Positions 24,215-33,063 are shown, numbered from the stretch's first letter. The stretch: DNA of 45,609 nucleotides from Bacteroidales bacterium (GCA_017631875.1 JAGBSL010000034.1:1-45609), one strand, 5' to 3'. Program-made: numbers and translations. Notes: generated from the letters alone by a model not told the origin.

Positions 24215-27178
24215 ATGATAAAGAAACTATTTTTAACAATTGCAGCAGTGCTTTGCTCGGCGGCTCTCTTCGCTCAGAGGAGCGACTTCGGAGGAGTTAC
24301 AGGTACGGTAGTGAACCGTGCAGGCAGGGCACCGATCGCCGGCGCCGAGCTGACCCTTTCGCAGGGCGGTGACAAGGTCGCTTCGGCTACGTCTGATGCT
24401 GACGGAAAGTTCCTCATGGAGAATCTTCCGAACGGCATGTACGACATGAAGGTTGTGGCTCCGGGCTTCCTGGATGCCAATGTGAACGTGACTATCGAAG
24501 GCTATGTGAAGGACCTTATCTTCGTAGGTATGATCATAGAGCAGGTGGTTACCGAGGTTGATGATTCAAACTTTGCGGAGTTCGATATGGACGACTCGGG
24601 CTTCGAGGATGCTCCTTCTATCCTCTTCGGATCGAACGACCCGTTCACCAACATCGCAAGCTTCGGATTCAGCAACATCCGCTTCAAGAACAGAGGTTAT
24701 ACAAATGAGTCTCAGGATGTTTACCTCAGCGGCATCAGAATGAACGACGCTATCACAGGCTACTCTCCATTCTCTCTCTGGAGCGGTCTTAATGAGGCCA
24801 TGAGGGCAAAGGAGACAACTGTGGGTAACGAGGTATCAGACTACGGATTCGGAGGATACAACGGTGTGACCAATATCCACGCGATGCCGTCAAGCGTACG
24901 CACAGGCTGGAGATTCAGCGCACTGACAAACAGCGCCCTCTACCGTCTCCGCCTCATGGCGACATACGCTTCAGGCGAGCTTGACAACGGTTGGTCATAC
25001 GCTTTCAACGTGTCTGCGCGTATCGGTGGAAACGACTGGGTTGACGGTGTGTTCTATCGCAACTTTGCATACTATGCAGGTGTTGAGAAGAAGTTCGGCG
25101 ACATCCACCGCCTCAGTCTCGTGACCTTCGCGGCACCTGGCCAGCGCGGCGCACAGAACGCTTCGACTCAGGAGGTTTACGACATGATGGGCGACAACAT
25201 GTATAACTCCAACTGGGGTTATCAGAACGGAAGAGTCCGTAATGCACGTGTCCGTAAGACATTCGAGCCTATCACCATCCTCAAGTATACTGCAACTCCA
25301 ACAGACAACCTCGAGGCTTCGGCGACGCTCCTCTGGAGAACCGGTAAGAACGGATACACTGCCATGGACTGGTATGATGCACCGGATCCACGTCCGGATT
25401 ACTACCGTAACCTTCCGAGCTACTATTGGATGGATGATCCTGACTACGGCCGCCAGAACGCAGAAAAGGCAGCATGGGCTCAGTATGCATGGGAGGAGAA
25501 CATTCCTGAGTATGCCCACCTCAACTGGGACAGACTCTATAATGTGAACTGGAATAACCTTGACGCCAATGGTGTGGCACGCTCCAAGTATGTGCTCGAG
25601 GAGCGTCGCGTGGACCAGAACGATATCAATCTCGGTGCTAACGTTAAGTGGAATGCAAGCAAGGCGTTCACTGTTACAGGTGGCATCAACTACAAGTGGA
25701 ACCGCACTGAGTACTATAAGATCCTCGACGATCTTCTCGGCGGTAACTACTATGTGAACATCGACCAGTTCGCAGAGCGTGACTTCGCTTCTAATCAGGC
25801 TATGGTTCAGAATGACCTGGATTATTATCTGGCTCATGGACAGGCACAGGTTCTCGTTCAGGGCGACAAGTACGGCTATGATTACTATGCAAATGTCCGC
25901 AAGGCAGACATCTGGGCTAACGGATCGCTCGACCTCGGCGGATTCAAGGCAAACCTTGCGCTCCAGGCAGGATATGAGACATTCTGGAGAGAGGGTCTCG
26001 TGAGAAAGGGTCTCTTCCCAGGTCTTAACGATGACGGAACTGAGTTCATGGTGGACGGAAAGAGCCTTACTTCATATGAGACTGTAAACGGCGAGCTTGT
26101 CCCTATCACTTCGAAGGGCAAGTCTGCGGTTTCAGACTTCTTCACATATTCTGGAAAGCTCGGTCTTCAGTACCATTTCGTGGGCGGTCACAGAATTTAT
26201 GCTAACGCAGCTTACTTCAATGACGCTCCTACATTCGCTCAGTCATTCATCTCGCCTCGTACAAGAAACTCTCTTGTACCGAACCTCGAGACAATGAAGA
26301 CCATCTCTACTGACCTGAACTACCAGTTCAGCAGCAACGGATACAATGTGCGCGTGACCGGATTCTTTACCAAGATCATGGACCAGACAGACATGATGAG
26401 CTTCTACGATGACTCGCAGAACTCGTTCACAAACTTCGCCATGAGCGGCATCGACCAGCGTCATATGGGTATCGAGCTCGGATTCAAGGTTCCTCTTCCA
26501 GTACAGGGACTCTCTGTCGAGGGTGCTCTCAGCTGGGGCGAGTACATCTATACTTCGACTCCACGCATGACCCAGACAGTGGATAACAGCGCAGAGATCG
26601 TTCATGATAATGCGCCTGTTCCTTACTGGGCAAGCCATCCGATCTACAAGAAGTACACTGATGACTTCGGCTCAGTGGCATACGAGACAGATGCTGACGG
26701 CAACTATATCGTAGAGAAGAACCAGAAGCACTATGTGCCTTCTACTCCTCAGCTTGCGGCTGACCTCGGTCTTAACTACCGTACAAATTCATACTGGTTC
26801 TTCGAGATCGATGCCCAGTACTTTGCTAAGTCATATCTCGATATGAACCCAGGTTACAGGACTGACCTTGCTGTGAACGGACCTGACGGAGTATTTACTC
26901 CGGTTGAGGTCGAGTACATGGCCGCTCAGGAGGAGTTCAAGCCTGTATTCCTGCTTAACGCAAGCATCGGAAAGTCATGGTACATCGACCGCAAGTATAA
27001 CTTCGGATTCTCTATGAACATCCAGAACATCACCAACAATAAGTGGGTGAAGACAGGAGGTTACGAGCAGACCCGTCTGATCGACTCAGAGAGCGCAGAG
27101 CGTTTCTACCGCTTCGATTCGAAGTACTTCTACATGCAGGGAATTAATTATATGTTGAACCTCTATTTCCGATTCTAG
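24215..27178 (+). CDS. TonB-dependent receptor of the nuclease locus
   Basis: 987 residues. Signal peptide MIKKLFLTIAAVLCSAALFAQ; carboxypeptidase-regulatory-like domain (about 28-110, GTVVNRAGRAPIAGAEL, DADGKFLMENLPNGMYD); plug (about 135-235, FGFSNIRFKNRGYTNESQDV and VYLSGIRMNDA); barrel ending MLNLYFRF with terminal Phe. It imports a bound ligand with TonB energy. It has no SusD partner; instead it lies between an EEP nuclease-family gene and a DUF5689 lipoprotein, which suggests uptake of nucleic-acid breakdown products or phosphate-containing oligomers. That role is inferred from context only. Both flanks carry REP-like inverted repeats, which may shape transcript stability between the genes. 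Confidence 0.93.
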   Translation: MIKKLFLTIAAVLCSAALFAQRSDFGGVTGTVVNRAGRAPIAGAELTLSQGGDKVASATSDADGKFLMENLPNGMYDMKVVAPGFLDANVNVTIEGYVKDLIFVGMIIEQVVTEVDDSNFAEFDMDDSGFEDAPSILFGSNDPFTNIASFGFSNIRFKNRGYTNESQDVYLSGIRMNDAITGYSPFSLWSGLNEAMRAKETTVGNEVSDYGFGGYNGVTNIHAMPSSVRTGWRFSALTNSALYRLRLMATYASGELDNGWSYAFNVSARIGGNDWVDGVFYRNFAYYAGVEKKFGDIHRLSLVTFAAPGQRGAQNASTQEVYDMMGDNMYNSNWGYQNGRVRNARVRKTFEPITILKYTATPTDNLEASATLLWRTGKNGYTAMDWYDAPDPRPDYYRNLPSYYWMDDPDYGRQNAEKAAWAQYAWEENIPEYAHLNWDRLYNVNWNNLDANGVARSKYVLEERRVDQNDINLGANVKWNASKAFTVTGGINYKWNRTEYYKILDDLLGGNYYVNIDQFAERDFASNQAMVQNDLDYYLAHGQAQVLVQGDKYGYDYYANVRKADIWANGSLDLGGFKANLALQAGYETFWREGLVRKGLFPGLNDDGTEFMVDGKSLTSYETVNGELVPITSKGKSAVSDFFTYSGKLGLQYHFVGGHRIYANAAYFNDAPTFAQSFISPRTRNSLVPNLETMKTISTDLNYQFSSNGYNVRVTGFFTKIMDQTDMMSFYDDSQNSFTNFAMSGIDQRHMGIELGFKVPLPVQGLSVEGALSWGEYIYTSTPRMTQTVDNSAEIVHDNAPVPYWASHPIYKKYTDDFGSVAYETDADGNYIVEKNQKHYVPSTPQLAADLGLNYRTNSYWFFEIDAQYFAKSYLDMNPGYRTDLAVNGPDGVFTPVEVEYMAAQEEFKPVFLLNASIGKSWYIDRKYNFGFSMNIQNITNNKWVKTGGYEQTRLIDSESAERFYRFDSKYFYMQGINYMLNLYFRF

Positions 27179-27184
27179 TACTAA

Positions 27185-27331
27185 AGATTGCCACGTCGCT
27201 GCGCTCCTCGCAATGACGTGATGCGCATCTCGCCAGGCAAGTCACAAATACGGCGCATAAAGCAAGTCACAAATGTGACGGACCAGGTAAATGCATACGT
27301 CATTGCGAGGGCTGAAAGCCCGTGGCAATCT
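27185..27331. repeat. REP-like composite inverted repeat
   Basis: Left arm 27185-27219 is identical over 35 nt to 24106-24140; right arm 27297-27331 is inverted (outer AGATTGCCACG, inner CCTCGCAATGACGT). The spacer holds a short tandem AAGTCACAAAT pair. The element lies between the receptor stop and the DUF5689 start, and an open frame through it (from 27188) is spurious. Confidence 0.85.
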
Positions 27332-27346
27332 GTAACACGAAAAGTT

Positions 27347-28441
27347 ATGAAAAGAATTTATATAGCAATATTGGCAGCAGCGGCGCTCTTCGCAGGATGC
27401 GAGGAGTTCCAGCCGGTGATCAACCAGGGCAGATATCCTGATCCTGCGCAGGAGAAGCTCTACACCGACGATGATTTCGGAAAGTTCACTCCGATCTCTG
27501 AGGTGAAGCAGATGTATGTCGACAACGGCAGCAAACCTTACGACATAACAAAGCACTGCGTTATCAAGGGTCAGATCATCACTTCTGACCAGACAGGTAA
27601 CATCTATAAGAGCTTCTATATCCAGGATGCTACAGGCGGTATCGAGATCAAGATCGGAAAGAGCGGTCTCTATAACGATTATAAGGTAGGTCAGTGGATC
27701 TATGTAGACTGTACTGACCTTACAGTAGGAAGCTATGAGGGCATGCTCCAGATCGGCTACAAGGACGAGACAGGAGAATATGAGACAGCATATTTCGAGC
27801 ATTCTGCAATTATCGACCAGCACGTCTTCAAGGGTGCGATGGCTGATGAGAAGGAGATCATCAAGCCTGTAACCATCTCTGGTAACCAGATCTATGATGA
27901 GAAGTATCTCGGTACCCTCGTGACTATCGAGGGCTGCAAGTACTCTAACCTTGTGTTCCTTATCGGCTACATCGATCCTAACATCGTGAAGGAGTCGGAC
28001 AAGAAGTCTAACTGGAACCGTTTCTTCCTTGATGAGGAGGACGGTCATAACTGGAACATCACCTCATGGGCAATGTCCGAGAGCTGCTTCAAGATGCATG
28101 TCGATAATGGCGACTTCGATGCGGCAGTGATGAATGATGGTGTGACAGTAGGCGAGCGCAAGAGTCTTATCAAGCCTCAGCCTTACACCATGAACCAGTT
28201 CTTCGAGATGCCAGGTCTTTCCGGCAATCAGAGATTCCTTCAGGTACGTTCAAGCGGATATGCGAAATGGGCTGACGTGAATATTCCTGAGGCTGTCCTC
28301 AACGGTGAGGCTACCGTAACCTTTACCGGTGTTCTCACAAAGTTCGAGAATGACCGACAGTTCACCCTCATCGACCTGAACGGCGTGAAGAAGGCTGACG
28401 GTTCACCTTGGTATGACGCAAACAATAAAGAAATCAGATAA
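27347..28441 (+). CDS. DUF5689-domain lipoprotein
   Basis: 364 residues from the ATG at 27347, which gives MKRIYIAILAAAALFAGC (Cys18). An upstream in-frame start at 27188 would run through a REP-like repeat and is rejected. The DUF5689/OB-like module (about 45-215) contains PISEVKQMYVDNG, a YIQDATGGIEI core and SYEGMLQIGY. The C-terminal half (about 230-364) ends with a second OB-like stretch (ATVTFTGVLTKFENDRQFTL). I recall this family often next to TonB receptors and EEP proteins in Bacteroidota. Here it likely serves as the receptor's surface lipoprotein in place of SusD, possibly binding nucleic acid through the OB-like fold, which is inference. The M3 peptidase gene begins 2 nt after its stop. 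Confidence 0.87.
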   Translation: MKRIYIAILAAAALFAGCEEFQPVINQGRYPDPAQEKLYTDDDFGKFTPISEVKQMYVDNGSKPYDITKHCVIKGQIITSDQTGNIYKSFYIQDATGGIEIKIGKSGLYNDYKVGQWIYVDCTDLTVGSYEGMLQIGYKDETGEYETAYFEHSAIIDQHVFKGAMADEKEIIKPVTISGNQIYDEKYLGTLVTIEGCKYSNLVFLIGYIDPNIVKESDKKSNWNRFFLDEEDGHNWNITSWAMSESCFKMHVDNGDFDAAVMNDGVTVGERKSLIKPQPYTMNQFFEMPGLSGNQRFLQVRSSGYAKWADVNIPEAVLNGEATVTFTGVLTKFENDRQFTLIDLNGVKKADGSPWYDANNKEIR

Positions 28442-28443
28442 AC

Positions 28444-30471
28444 ATGAAAAAACTTTCACTTATCGCTACAGTAGCTATGGCAGCAGTTGCATGCAACACG
28501 ACAAATCCTCTGATCGAAGGATGGGATACCCCTTACGGAATTCCTGATTTCGGTGCAATAAAGGAGAAGCATTACATCCCTGCGCTCGAGGCAGGTATCG
28601 CTCAGCAGCAGGCAGAGATCGACGCTATCATCGCAAACGAGGAGGCTCCTACATTTGCAAATGTAGTCGAGGCTTATGAGGCATCGGGTGCTATCCTTGA
28701 CCGCGTTGTCGGCGTTCTCTTCAACCTTTCAGAGACTGATGGAACAGATGCTCTCAATGCAGTTATGGAGCAGGCTCTCCCTATGCTTTCTTCGCACTCG
28801 GACAACATCACTATGAACCCTGCGTTCTTCGCTAAGGTTGATGCCCTTTATCAGGACATCGAGAATCTCGGCCTCAACCAGGAACAGAAGATGGCACTCA
28901 AGAAGCTCCACAACAGCTTCGTAAGCAACGGTATCGCTCTTGACGAGGCTTCTCAGGCACGCATGCGCGAGATCAATGCAGAGCTTTCATCTCTTTCAAA
29001 CACATTCGGAAACCGTCTCCTCGCAGAGAACAACGCTTTCGCAGCTGAGTTCGGCGTGACCATTTCAGAGTACGGCGAGGCAATGGCAGCGACAGCTGAC
29101 CGCGCTCTCCGTGAGAAGATGTTCAGAGCATACGCTTCACGCGGCAACAACGGCAATGAGAATGATACAAAGGACCTCATCATGAAGATGATGGCTCTCC
29201 GTATCGAGAAGGCTAACCTTCTCGGTTACGAGAACCCAGCCCAGATGATCCTCAACGACAAGATGGCAGGCAATCCTGAGACTGTGGACACATTCCTCGC
29301 AGGCATCATCGCTCCGGCTGTCGAGAAGGCTAAGGCTGAGATCGTGGACATGCAGGCTATCATGGACCAGGACATCGCTGCAGGTCTTCTTCCTGAGGGA
29401 TCGAAGATCGAGGCTTGGGACTGGGCTTACTATACTGAGAAGGTGCGTGTAGCTAAGTACGCTCTCGATGAGGAGCAGACAAAGCCATACTTCCAGATGG
29501 AGAATGTTCGTCAGGGTGTGTTCGACCTTACAACAAAGCTCTTCGGTCTTCAGTATGAGAAGCTTGAGGGTATCCCTACATACCATGCTGACGTAGAGGG
29601 ATTCAAGGTTATGGACGCTGACGGTTCGCTTATCGGTGTGATCCTTACCGACTACTTCCCACGCAGCACAAAGAGAGGCGGCGCATGGATGAACAACTTC
29701 GTTAACCAGGAGATCGTCAACGGTGTTGAGATCCGTCCTGTAATCGTAAACGTAGGTAACTTCGCGAAGCCGGTTGACGGCAAGCCTTCGCTCATGACCC
29801 TCGACCAGGTGGAGACACTCTTCCATGAGTACGGACATGCACTTCACGGCCTCCTCAGCCAGTGTACATACAAGAGCGTTGCAGGTACATCTGTAGCACG
29901 CGACTTCGTGGAGCTTCCTTCGCAGATCATGGAGAACTGGGCATTCCAGCCAGAGGTTCTTGCTACATATGCACGTCACTATGAGACAGGCGAGATCATC
30001 CCTGCAGAACTCGTGGAGAAGATCAACGCTACAGGTACATTCAACCAGGGCTTCATGACCACAGAGCTTGCAGCTGCTGCCATCCTCGACCTCAAGTGGC
30101 ACATGCTCGAGTCACTTCCTGTCATTTCGAGCGAAGTCGAGAAATCTTTCGTAGAAGAGTTCGAGGCAAAGGCATGCGCAGAGATGGGTCTCATCGACGA
30201 GATCATCCCACGTTACCGCACAACATACTTCGCCCACATCTTCAGCGGCGGATACAGCGCAGGTTACTACAGCTACCTCTGGGCAGAGGTGCTTGACAAG
30301 GATGCATTCGAACTCTTCATGGAGAAGGGCATCTTCGACGCTGAGACAGCAATGTCATTCCGCAAGAATGTCCTCGAGAAGGGTGGCAGCGACGAGCCGA
30401 TGGATCTCTACCGCCGCTTCCGTGGCGCAGATCCGGACCCTGCAGCCCTAACTCGTGCTCGCGGTCTCTAA
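28444..30471 (+). CDS. dcp: M3 family dipeptidyl carboxypeptidase, lipoprotein
   Basis: 675 residues, the usual length for Dcp-type M3 metallopeptidases. Lipoprotein signal MKKLSLIATVAMAAVAC (Cys17). The zinc motif LFHEYGHALHG gives H461, E462 and H465, with the third ligand Glu near 490 (VELPSQIMENWAF). RYRTTYFAHIF and GYSAGYYSYLWAEVLD are the conserved substrate-binding region. It removes C-terminal dipeptides from oligopeptides in the periplasm or at the surface. It follows the DUF5689 gene by 2 nt and is probably co-transcribed. Residues 560-568 (VISSEVEKS) are encoded by a REP-like repeat lying in frame, between KWHMLE and the conserved C-terminal part; the linker seems some residues longer than I expect. 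Probably still active. Confidence 0.93.
   Translation: MKKLSLIATVAMAAVACNTTNPLIEGWDTPYGIPDFGAIKEKHYIPALEAGIAQQQAEIDAIIANEEAPTFANVVEAYEASGAILDRVVGVLFNLSETDGTDALNAVMEQALPMLSSHSDNITMNPAFFAKVDALYQDIENLGLNQEQKMALKKLHNSFVSNGIALDEASQARMREINAELSSLSNTFGNRLLAENNAFAAEFGVTISEYGEAMAATADRALREKMFRAYASRGNNGNENDTKDLIMKMMALRIEKANLLGYENPAQMILNDKMAGNPETVDTFLAGIIAPAVEKAKAEIVDMQAIMDQDIAAGLLPEGSKIEAWDWAYYTEKVRVAKYALDEEQTKPYFQMENVRQGVFDLTTKLFGLQYEKLEGIPTYHADVEGFKVMDADGSLIGVILTDYFPRSTKRGGAWMNNFVNQEIVNGVEIRPVIVNVGNFAKPVDGKPSLMTLDQVETLFHEYGHALHGLLSQCTYKSVAGTSVARDFVELPSQIMENWAFQPEVLATYARHYETGEIIPAELVEKINATGTFNQGFMTTELAAAAILDLKWHMLESLPVISSEVEKSFVEEFEAKACAEMGLIDEIIPRYRTTYFAHIFSGGYSAGYYSYLWAEVLDKDAFELFMEKGIFDAETAMSFRKNVLEKGGSDEPMDLYRRFRGADPDPAALTRARGL
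30120..30147 (+). repeat. REP-like repeat inside the M3 peptidase gene
   Basis: 28 nt identical to the reverse complement of 199-226, core TCGAGCGAAGTCGAGAAA. It is read in frame as VISSEVEKS, a peptide typical of this repeat when translated. Confidence 0.85.
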
Positions 30472-30496
30472 TTCTGCATCACACAGATCTAAATAG

Positions 30497-30538
30497 CAAT
30501 CGTCTCGGAAAAATCGCAATGTTTTTCCGAGACGATTG
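30497..30538. repeat. RAYT-type palindrome 1
   Basis: CAATCGTCTCGGAAAAA and its exact reverse complement, 17 bp each, with an 8-nt loop. It lies just after the M3 peptidase gene, where it could also end transcription in both directions. A half copy (ATCGTCTCCGAAAAA) follows at 30571-30585. Confidence 0.88.
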
Positions 30539-30610
30539 TCATTTTGCGGCCTTTTGCCAAGTTTCCCTTCATCGTCTCCGAAAAAGAGGCCAGTTTTTAC
30601 AAGACAATCC

Positions 30611-30618
30611 TATCTTTG
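30611..30618 (+). promoter_or_regulatory. -7 box TATCTTTG, 4 nt before the sialidase start
   Basis: Full match to TAnnTTTG ending 4 nt before the ATG at 30623, the same spacing as at 13111. The message would be leaderless or nearly so. Confidence 0.55.
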
Positions 30619-30622
30619 CAAA

Positions 30623-31876
30623 ATGAAGTCATATATCAGATCCATAGTTACCGTAGCAGCCGTCCTTCTGTTGGCTGCCTCTTGCGGAGTCAAGCAGAAT
30701 ATCAGAGAACATGTGCTGTTCCAATCCGGTGTTGCCGACAGCATTCCTTACCGCATTCCAACTATAGCGAAGATGCATAACGGAGATATCCTCGCCTTGA
30801 CTGATTACCGCCTTTGCAACATGGATATCGGTTATGGCAGGGTAGATATCCATGGCCGTATTTCACGTAATGGAGGAAGGGCATGGGGCGAAGAGTTCGT
30901 CCTGATCGAAGGTTCGGGAGTGTCTGGAGCGACCGACTGCGGTTTCGGTGATGCCGCTATGGTTGCTGACAGGGAGAGCGGCGATGTGCTTGTGATTATG
31001 GTCTGTGGAGAGACTGTCTATTGGCATGAGACCACGACCAGGCAGAACCCGAACAGGGTTGCAGTTTTAAGAAGCAGCGACAACGGCAAGACATGGAGTC
31101 AGTGGGAAGAGATAACAGAATCTGTATATACACTCTTTGATGATTCTGTTCATGGCTGTGTGCAGAGCTGCTTTGTCGGCTCGGGCAAGATATTTCAGAG
31201 CAGACAGATAAAGGTCGGAAGTCATTATCGAATTTATGCGGCGTTGTGCGCACGCCCAAACGGCAACAGGGTAATCTACAGCGATGATTTCGGTCATACA
31301 TGGCACGTCCTTGGCGGACCGGATGCTCTTCCTGTGCCGAATGGTGATGAGCCTAAATGTGAGGAACTTCCGGACGGACGCGTAATCATCAGTTCAAGAG
31401 CATGGGGAGGCCGTTATTTCAATATATATGAATATACTGACATGGCTTCCGGAGCTGGTGCCTGGGATGAGGTAGTAGGGTCAGGAAAGAAGGTTAACGG
31501 CTGCGCGTCACTCGAAAACGCCTGCAATGGAGAGCTTCTGATTGTCCCGGCAGTCCGCAAGGAAGACCGCAAGAAGGTCCACCTTGCACTTCAGTCAGTT
31601 CCACTGGGACCCCAACGAGCCAACGTCGGCATCTATTATAAGGAACTGCCGGAAGACATCGCATCCATCACTCCAGAATCCTTTGCTGCAAATTGGGAAA
31701 AGCCGTATCAGGTATCCGACACCACTTCCGCATACTCCACAATGCTTCAGCTGAAGAACGGTAACATCGCCTTCTACTACGAGGAATCCATCACTCTGAA
31801 TGGCTGGGGCTACGACATGGTTTATAAGGAAATTCCTCTGGAAATCCTGACCTCTGGCCGCTATTTCAGTAGATAA
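30623..31876 (+). CDS. GH33-type exo-alpha-sialidase lipoprotein
   Basis: 417 residues from the ATG at 30623 (MKSYIRSIVTVAAVLLLAASC, Cys21); a start at 30536 would read through a palindrome. Sialidase motifs: the Arg of YRIPT (R44), Asp boxes SSDNGKTW and SDDFGHTW plus the degenerate SRNGGRAW, an EPKCEELPDGR segment carrying the expected Glu, an ISSRAWGG Arg, and a SAYSTM Tyr near the end, the likely nucleophile. It would release terminal sialic acid from glycans outside the cell. It has its own -7 box and sits between REP-like palindromes. The mannosidase cluster nearby suggests a shared N-glycan target, as sialic acid caps complex N-glycans. GH33 is likely but other BNR-repeat enzymes cannot be excluded. 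Confidence 0.85.
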   Translation: MKSYIRSIVTVAAVLLLAASCGVKQNIREHVLFQSGVADSIPYRIPTIAKMHNGDILALTDYRLCNMDIGYGRVDIHGRISRNGGRAWGEEFVLIEGSGVSGATDCGFGDAAMVADRESGDVLVIMVCGETVYWHETTTRQNPNRVAVLRSSDNGKTWSQWEEITESVYTLFDDSVHGCVQSCFVGSGKIFQSRQIKVGSHYRIYAALCARPNGNRVIYSDDFGHTWHVLGGPDALPVPNGDEPKCEELPDGRVIISSRAWGGRYFNIYEYTDMASGAGAWDEVVGSGKKVNGCASLENACNGELLIVPAVRKEDRKKVHLALQSVPLGPQRANVGIYYKELPEDIASITPESFAANWEKPYQVSDTTSAYSTMLQLKNGNIAFYYEESITLNGWGYDMVYKEIPLEILTSGRYFSR

Positions 31877-31878
31877 AC

Positions 31879-31918
31879 AAACGTCTCGGAAAAACAATAG
31901 TGCTTTTCCGAGACGTTT
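31879..31918. repeat. RAYT-type palindrome 2
   Basis: AAACGTCTCGGAAAA (31879-31893) and its exact reverse complement (31904-31918), starting 2 nt after the sialidase stop codon. It can double as that gene's terminator hairpin. Confidence 0.88.
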
Positions 31919-31950
31919 ATCGCTTTTCTCTATTTTGTCACCAAATTGAC

Positions 31951-32003
31951 TATTGTCTCGGAAAAATCCTGTTGTTTTTCGAAGACGATGAAAAACAACA
32001 GGA
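31951..32003. repeat. RAYT-type palindrome 3 with overlapping second hairpin
   Basis: TATTGTCTCGGAAAAA (from 31951) pairs imperfectly with TTTTTCGAAGACGAT (31975-31989). TCCTGTTGTTTTTC (31967-31980) also pairs perfectly with GAAAAACAACAGGA (31990-32003). The two folds exclude one another. The element precedes the RAYT gene by about 70 nt. Confidence 0.75.
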
Positions 32004-32069
32004 CTTTAAAAAAAGTTTTTCTCTTTTTTTAACACTTAGTCAAAATATCGTCATAGATTAGGTGCAAAA

Positions 32070-32990
32070 ATGAAAAAGACCTACCATCTATGCTTGTCTG
32101 GTGGCAATGAAGTGATGTGTCGCCATGACAGGGATTATATCCATGCTAATAACTGCCTATGTCTTGCAGCTCATAAAACTGATTCTTCGTTATTGGCGTA
32201 TAGTATCATGTCAAATCATACGCATATAGGTGTAAGGACAGAAGACCCTTACGCCTTTATGAAGGCTTTCCGGTATCCATATAACAGATACTTTAACCAA
32301 AGATATGGCAGAAAAGGAATGCTCGGTGAGAGGCATTTCTTCCAAAGTGAGATTGATGGGATATACCACTTTCTTGCAATGATTTCATATATATTGAGAA
32401 ATGCCTTGCATCATGGAGTATCGGCTACTCCGTTCGGGTATAGGTATTCTTCTATCTGTGCACTGTTTCGTGAGGAACTGGGTTATTTTGTTGAACCTGA
32501 GCTGATGCCGAGGAAGTCACAATACCTCTATCTTCCGGGCAATGACCCACTTCCTGATGGATTTAAAATGGATGTTTCAGGATTGATTCTTCCACAAAGC
32601 GTAATTGATGTCGCAGATGTCGAGCACCAGTTTTCTACTGCCCGAACATTCCTATACTACATGAACAGACTTTCCGGAGAGGCATGGGAGAAAGAACAGC
32701 TGCAGGATGCTGTCAATGTTCCTCCAATAACGCTTGAACAGATTGAGAGCTGTGTCAGATATCAAGATCTGAAGACAATGCTGGGAAACGAGCACGGAAG
32801 GGCAAACTATAATGCAATGAATGACATACAGGTCTGTTGTATAATAGATAAGATGTTAGGAGAGAGGTCGGTTTATGAGGTGTCGCAGGATGAAATAGAT
32901 CGTTTGTCAAAATATCTTCGTGGTACCTGTCACATTTCACAAGATCAGGCTAACAGATGCCTTGCCGGTAGATTGTTGTTGAACCTTTGA
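32070..32990 (+). CDS. RAYT: REP-associated tyrosine transposase (Y1_Tnp)
   Basis: 306 residues. The HUH signature is SIMSNHTHIGV (H50, H52), and the single catalytic Tyr is Y107 in ISYILRNALHHG. GERHFF and RNALHHG are typical of IS200/IS605-like RAYT proteins. The second half (about 180-306) is helical with a C-terminal region ending CHISQDQANRCLAGR. Such proteins nick and join REP hairpins and are domesticated single-copy genes rather than free transposons. Five palindromes with the core GTCTCGGAAAAA surround it within 2.6 kb, so they are its likely substrate. There is no accessory gene and no flanking target duplication that I can see. Confidence 0.9.
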   Translation: MKKTYHLCLSGGNEVMCRHDRDYIHANNCLCLAAHKTDSSLLAYSIMSNHTHIGVRTEDPYAFMKAFRYPYNRYFNQRYGRKGMLGERHFFQSEIDGIYHFLAMISYILRNALHHGVSATPFGYRYSSICALFREELGYFVEPELMPRKSQYLYLPGNDPLPDGFKMDVSGLILPQSVIDVADVEHQFSTARTFLYYMNRLSGEAWEKEQLQDAVNVPPITLEQIESCVRYQDLKTMLGNEHGRANYNAMNDIQVCCIIDKMLGERSVYEVSQDEIDRLSKYLRGTCHISQDQANRCLAGRLLLNL

Positions 32991-32991
32991 T

Positions 32992-33030
32992 TATCGTCTC
33001 GGAAAAACTGCCACTTTTTTGAGAGACGAT
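32992..33030. repeat. RAYT-type palindrome 4
   Basis: ATCGTCTCGGAAAAA (32992-33006) and an imperfect inverse TTTTTTGAGAGACGAT (33015-33030), starting 2 nt after the RAYT stop codon. Confidence 0.85.
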
Positions 33031-33063
33031 GACGGAAAACATGGCAAAAGGGTCAAAACAAGA

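Noticed and set aside
27188..27346. N-terminal extension of the DUF5689 gene
   Set aside because: It is a translation of REP-like repeat DNA, while the ATG at 27347 gives a proper lipoprotein signal.
30536..30622. Upstream start for the sialidase
   Set aside because: It begins within the palindrome region and would hide the lipoprotein signal that starts at 30623.
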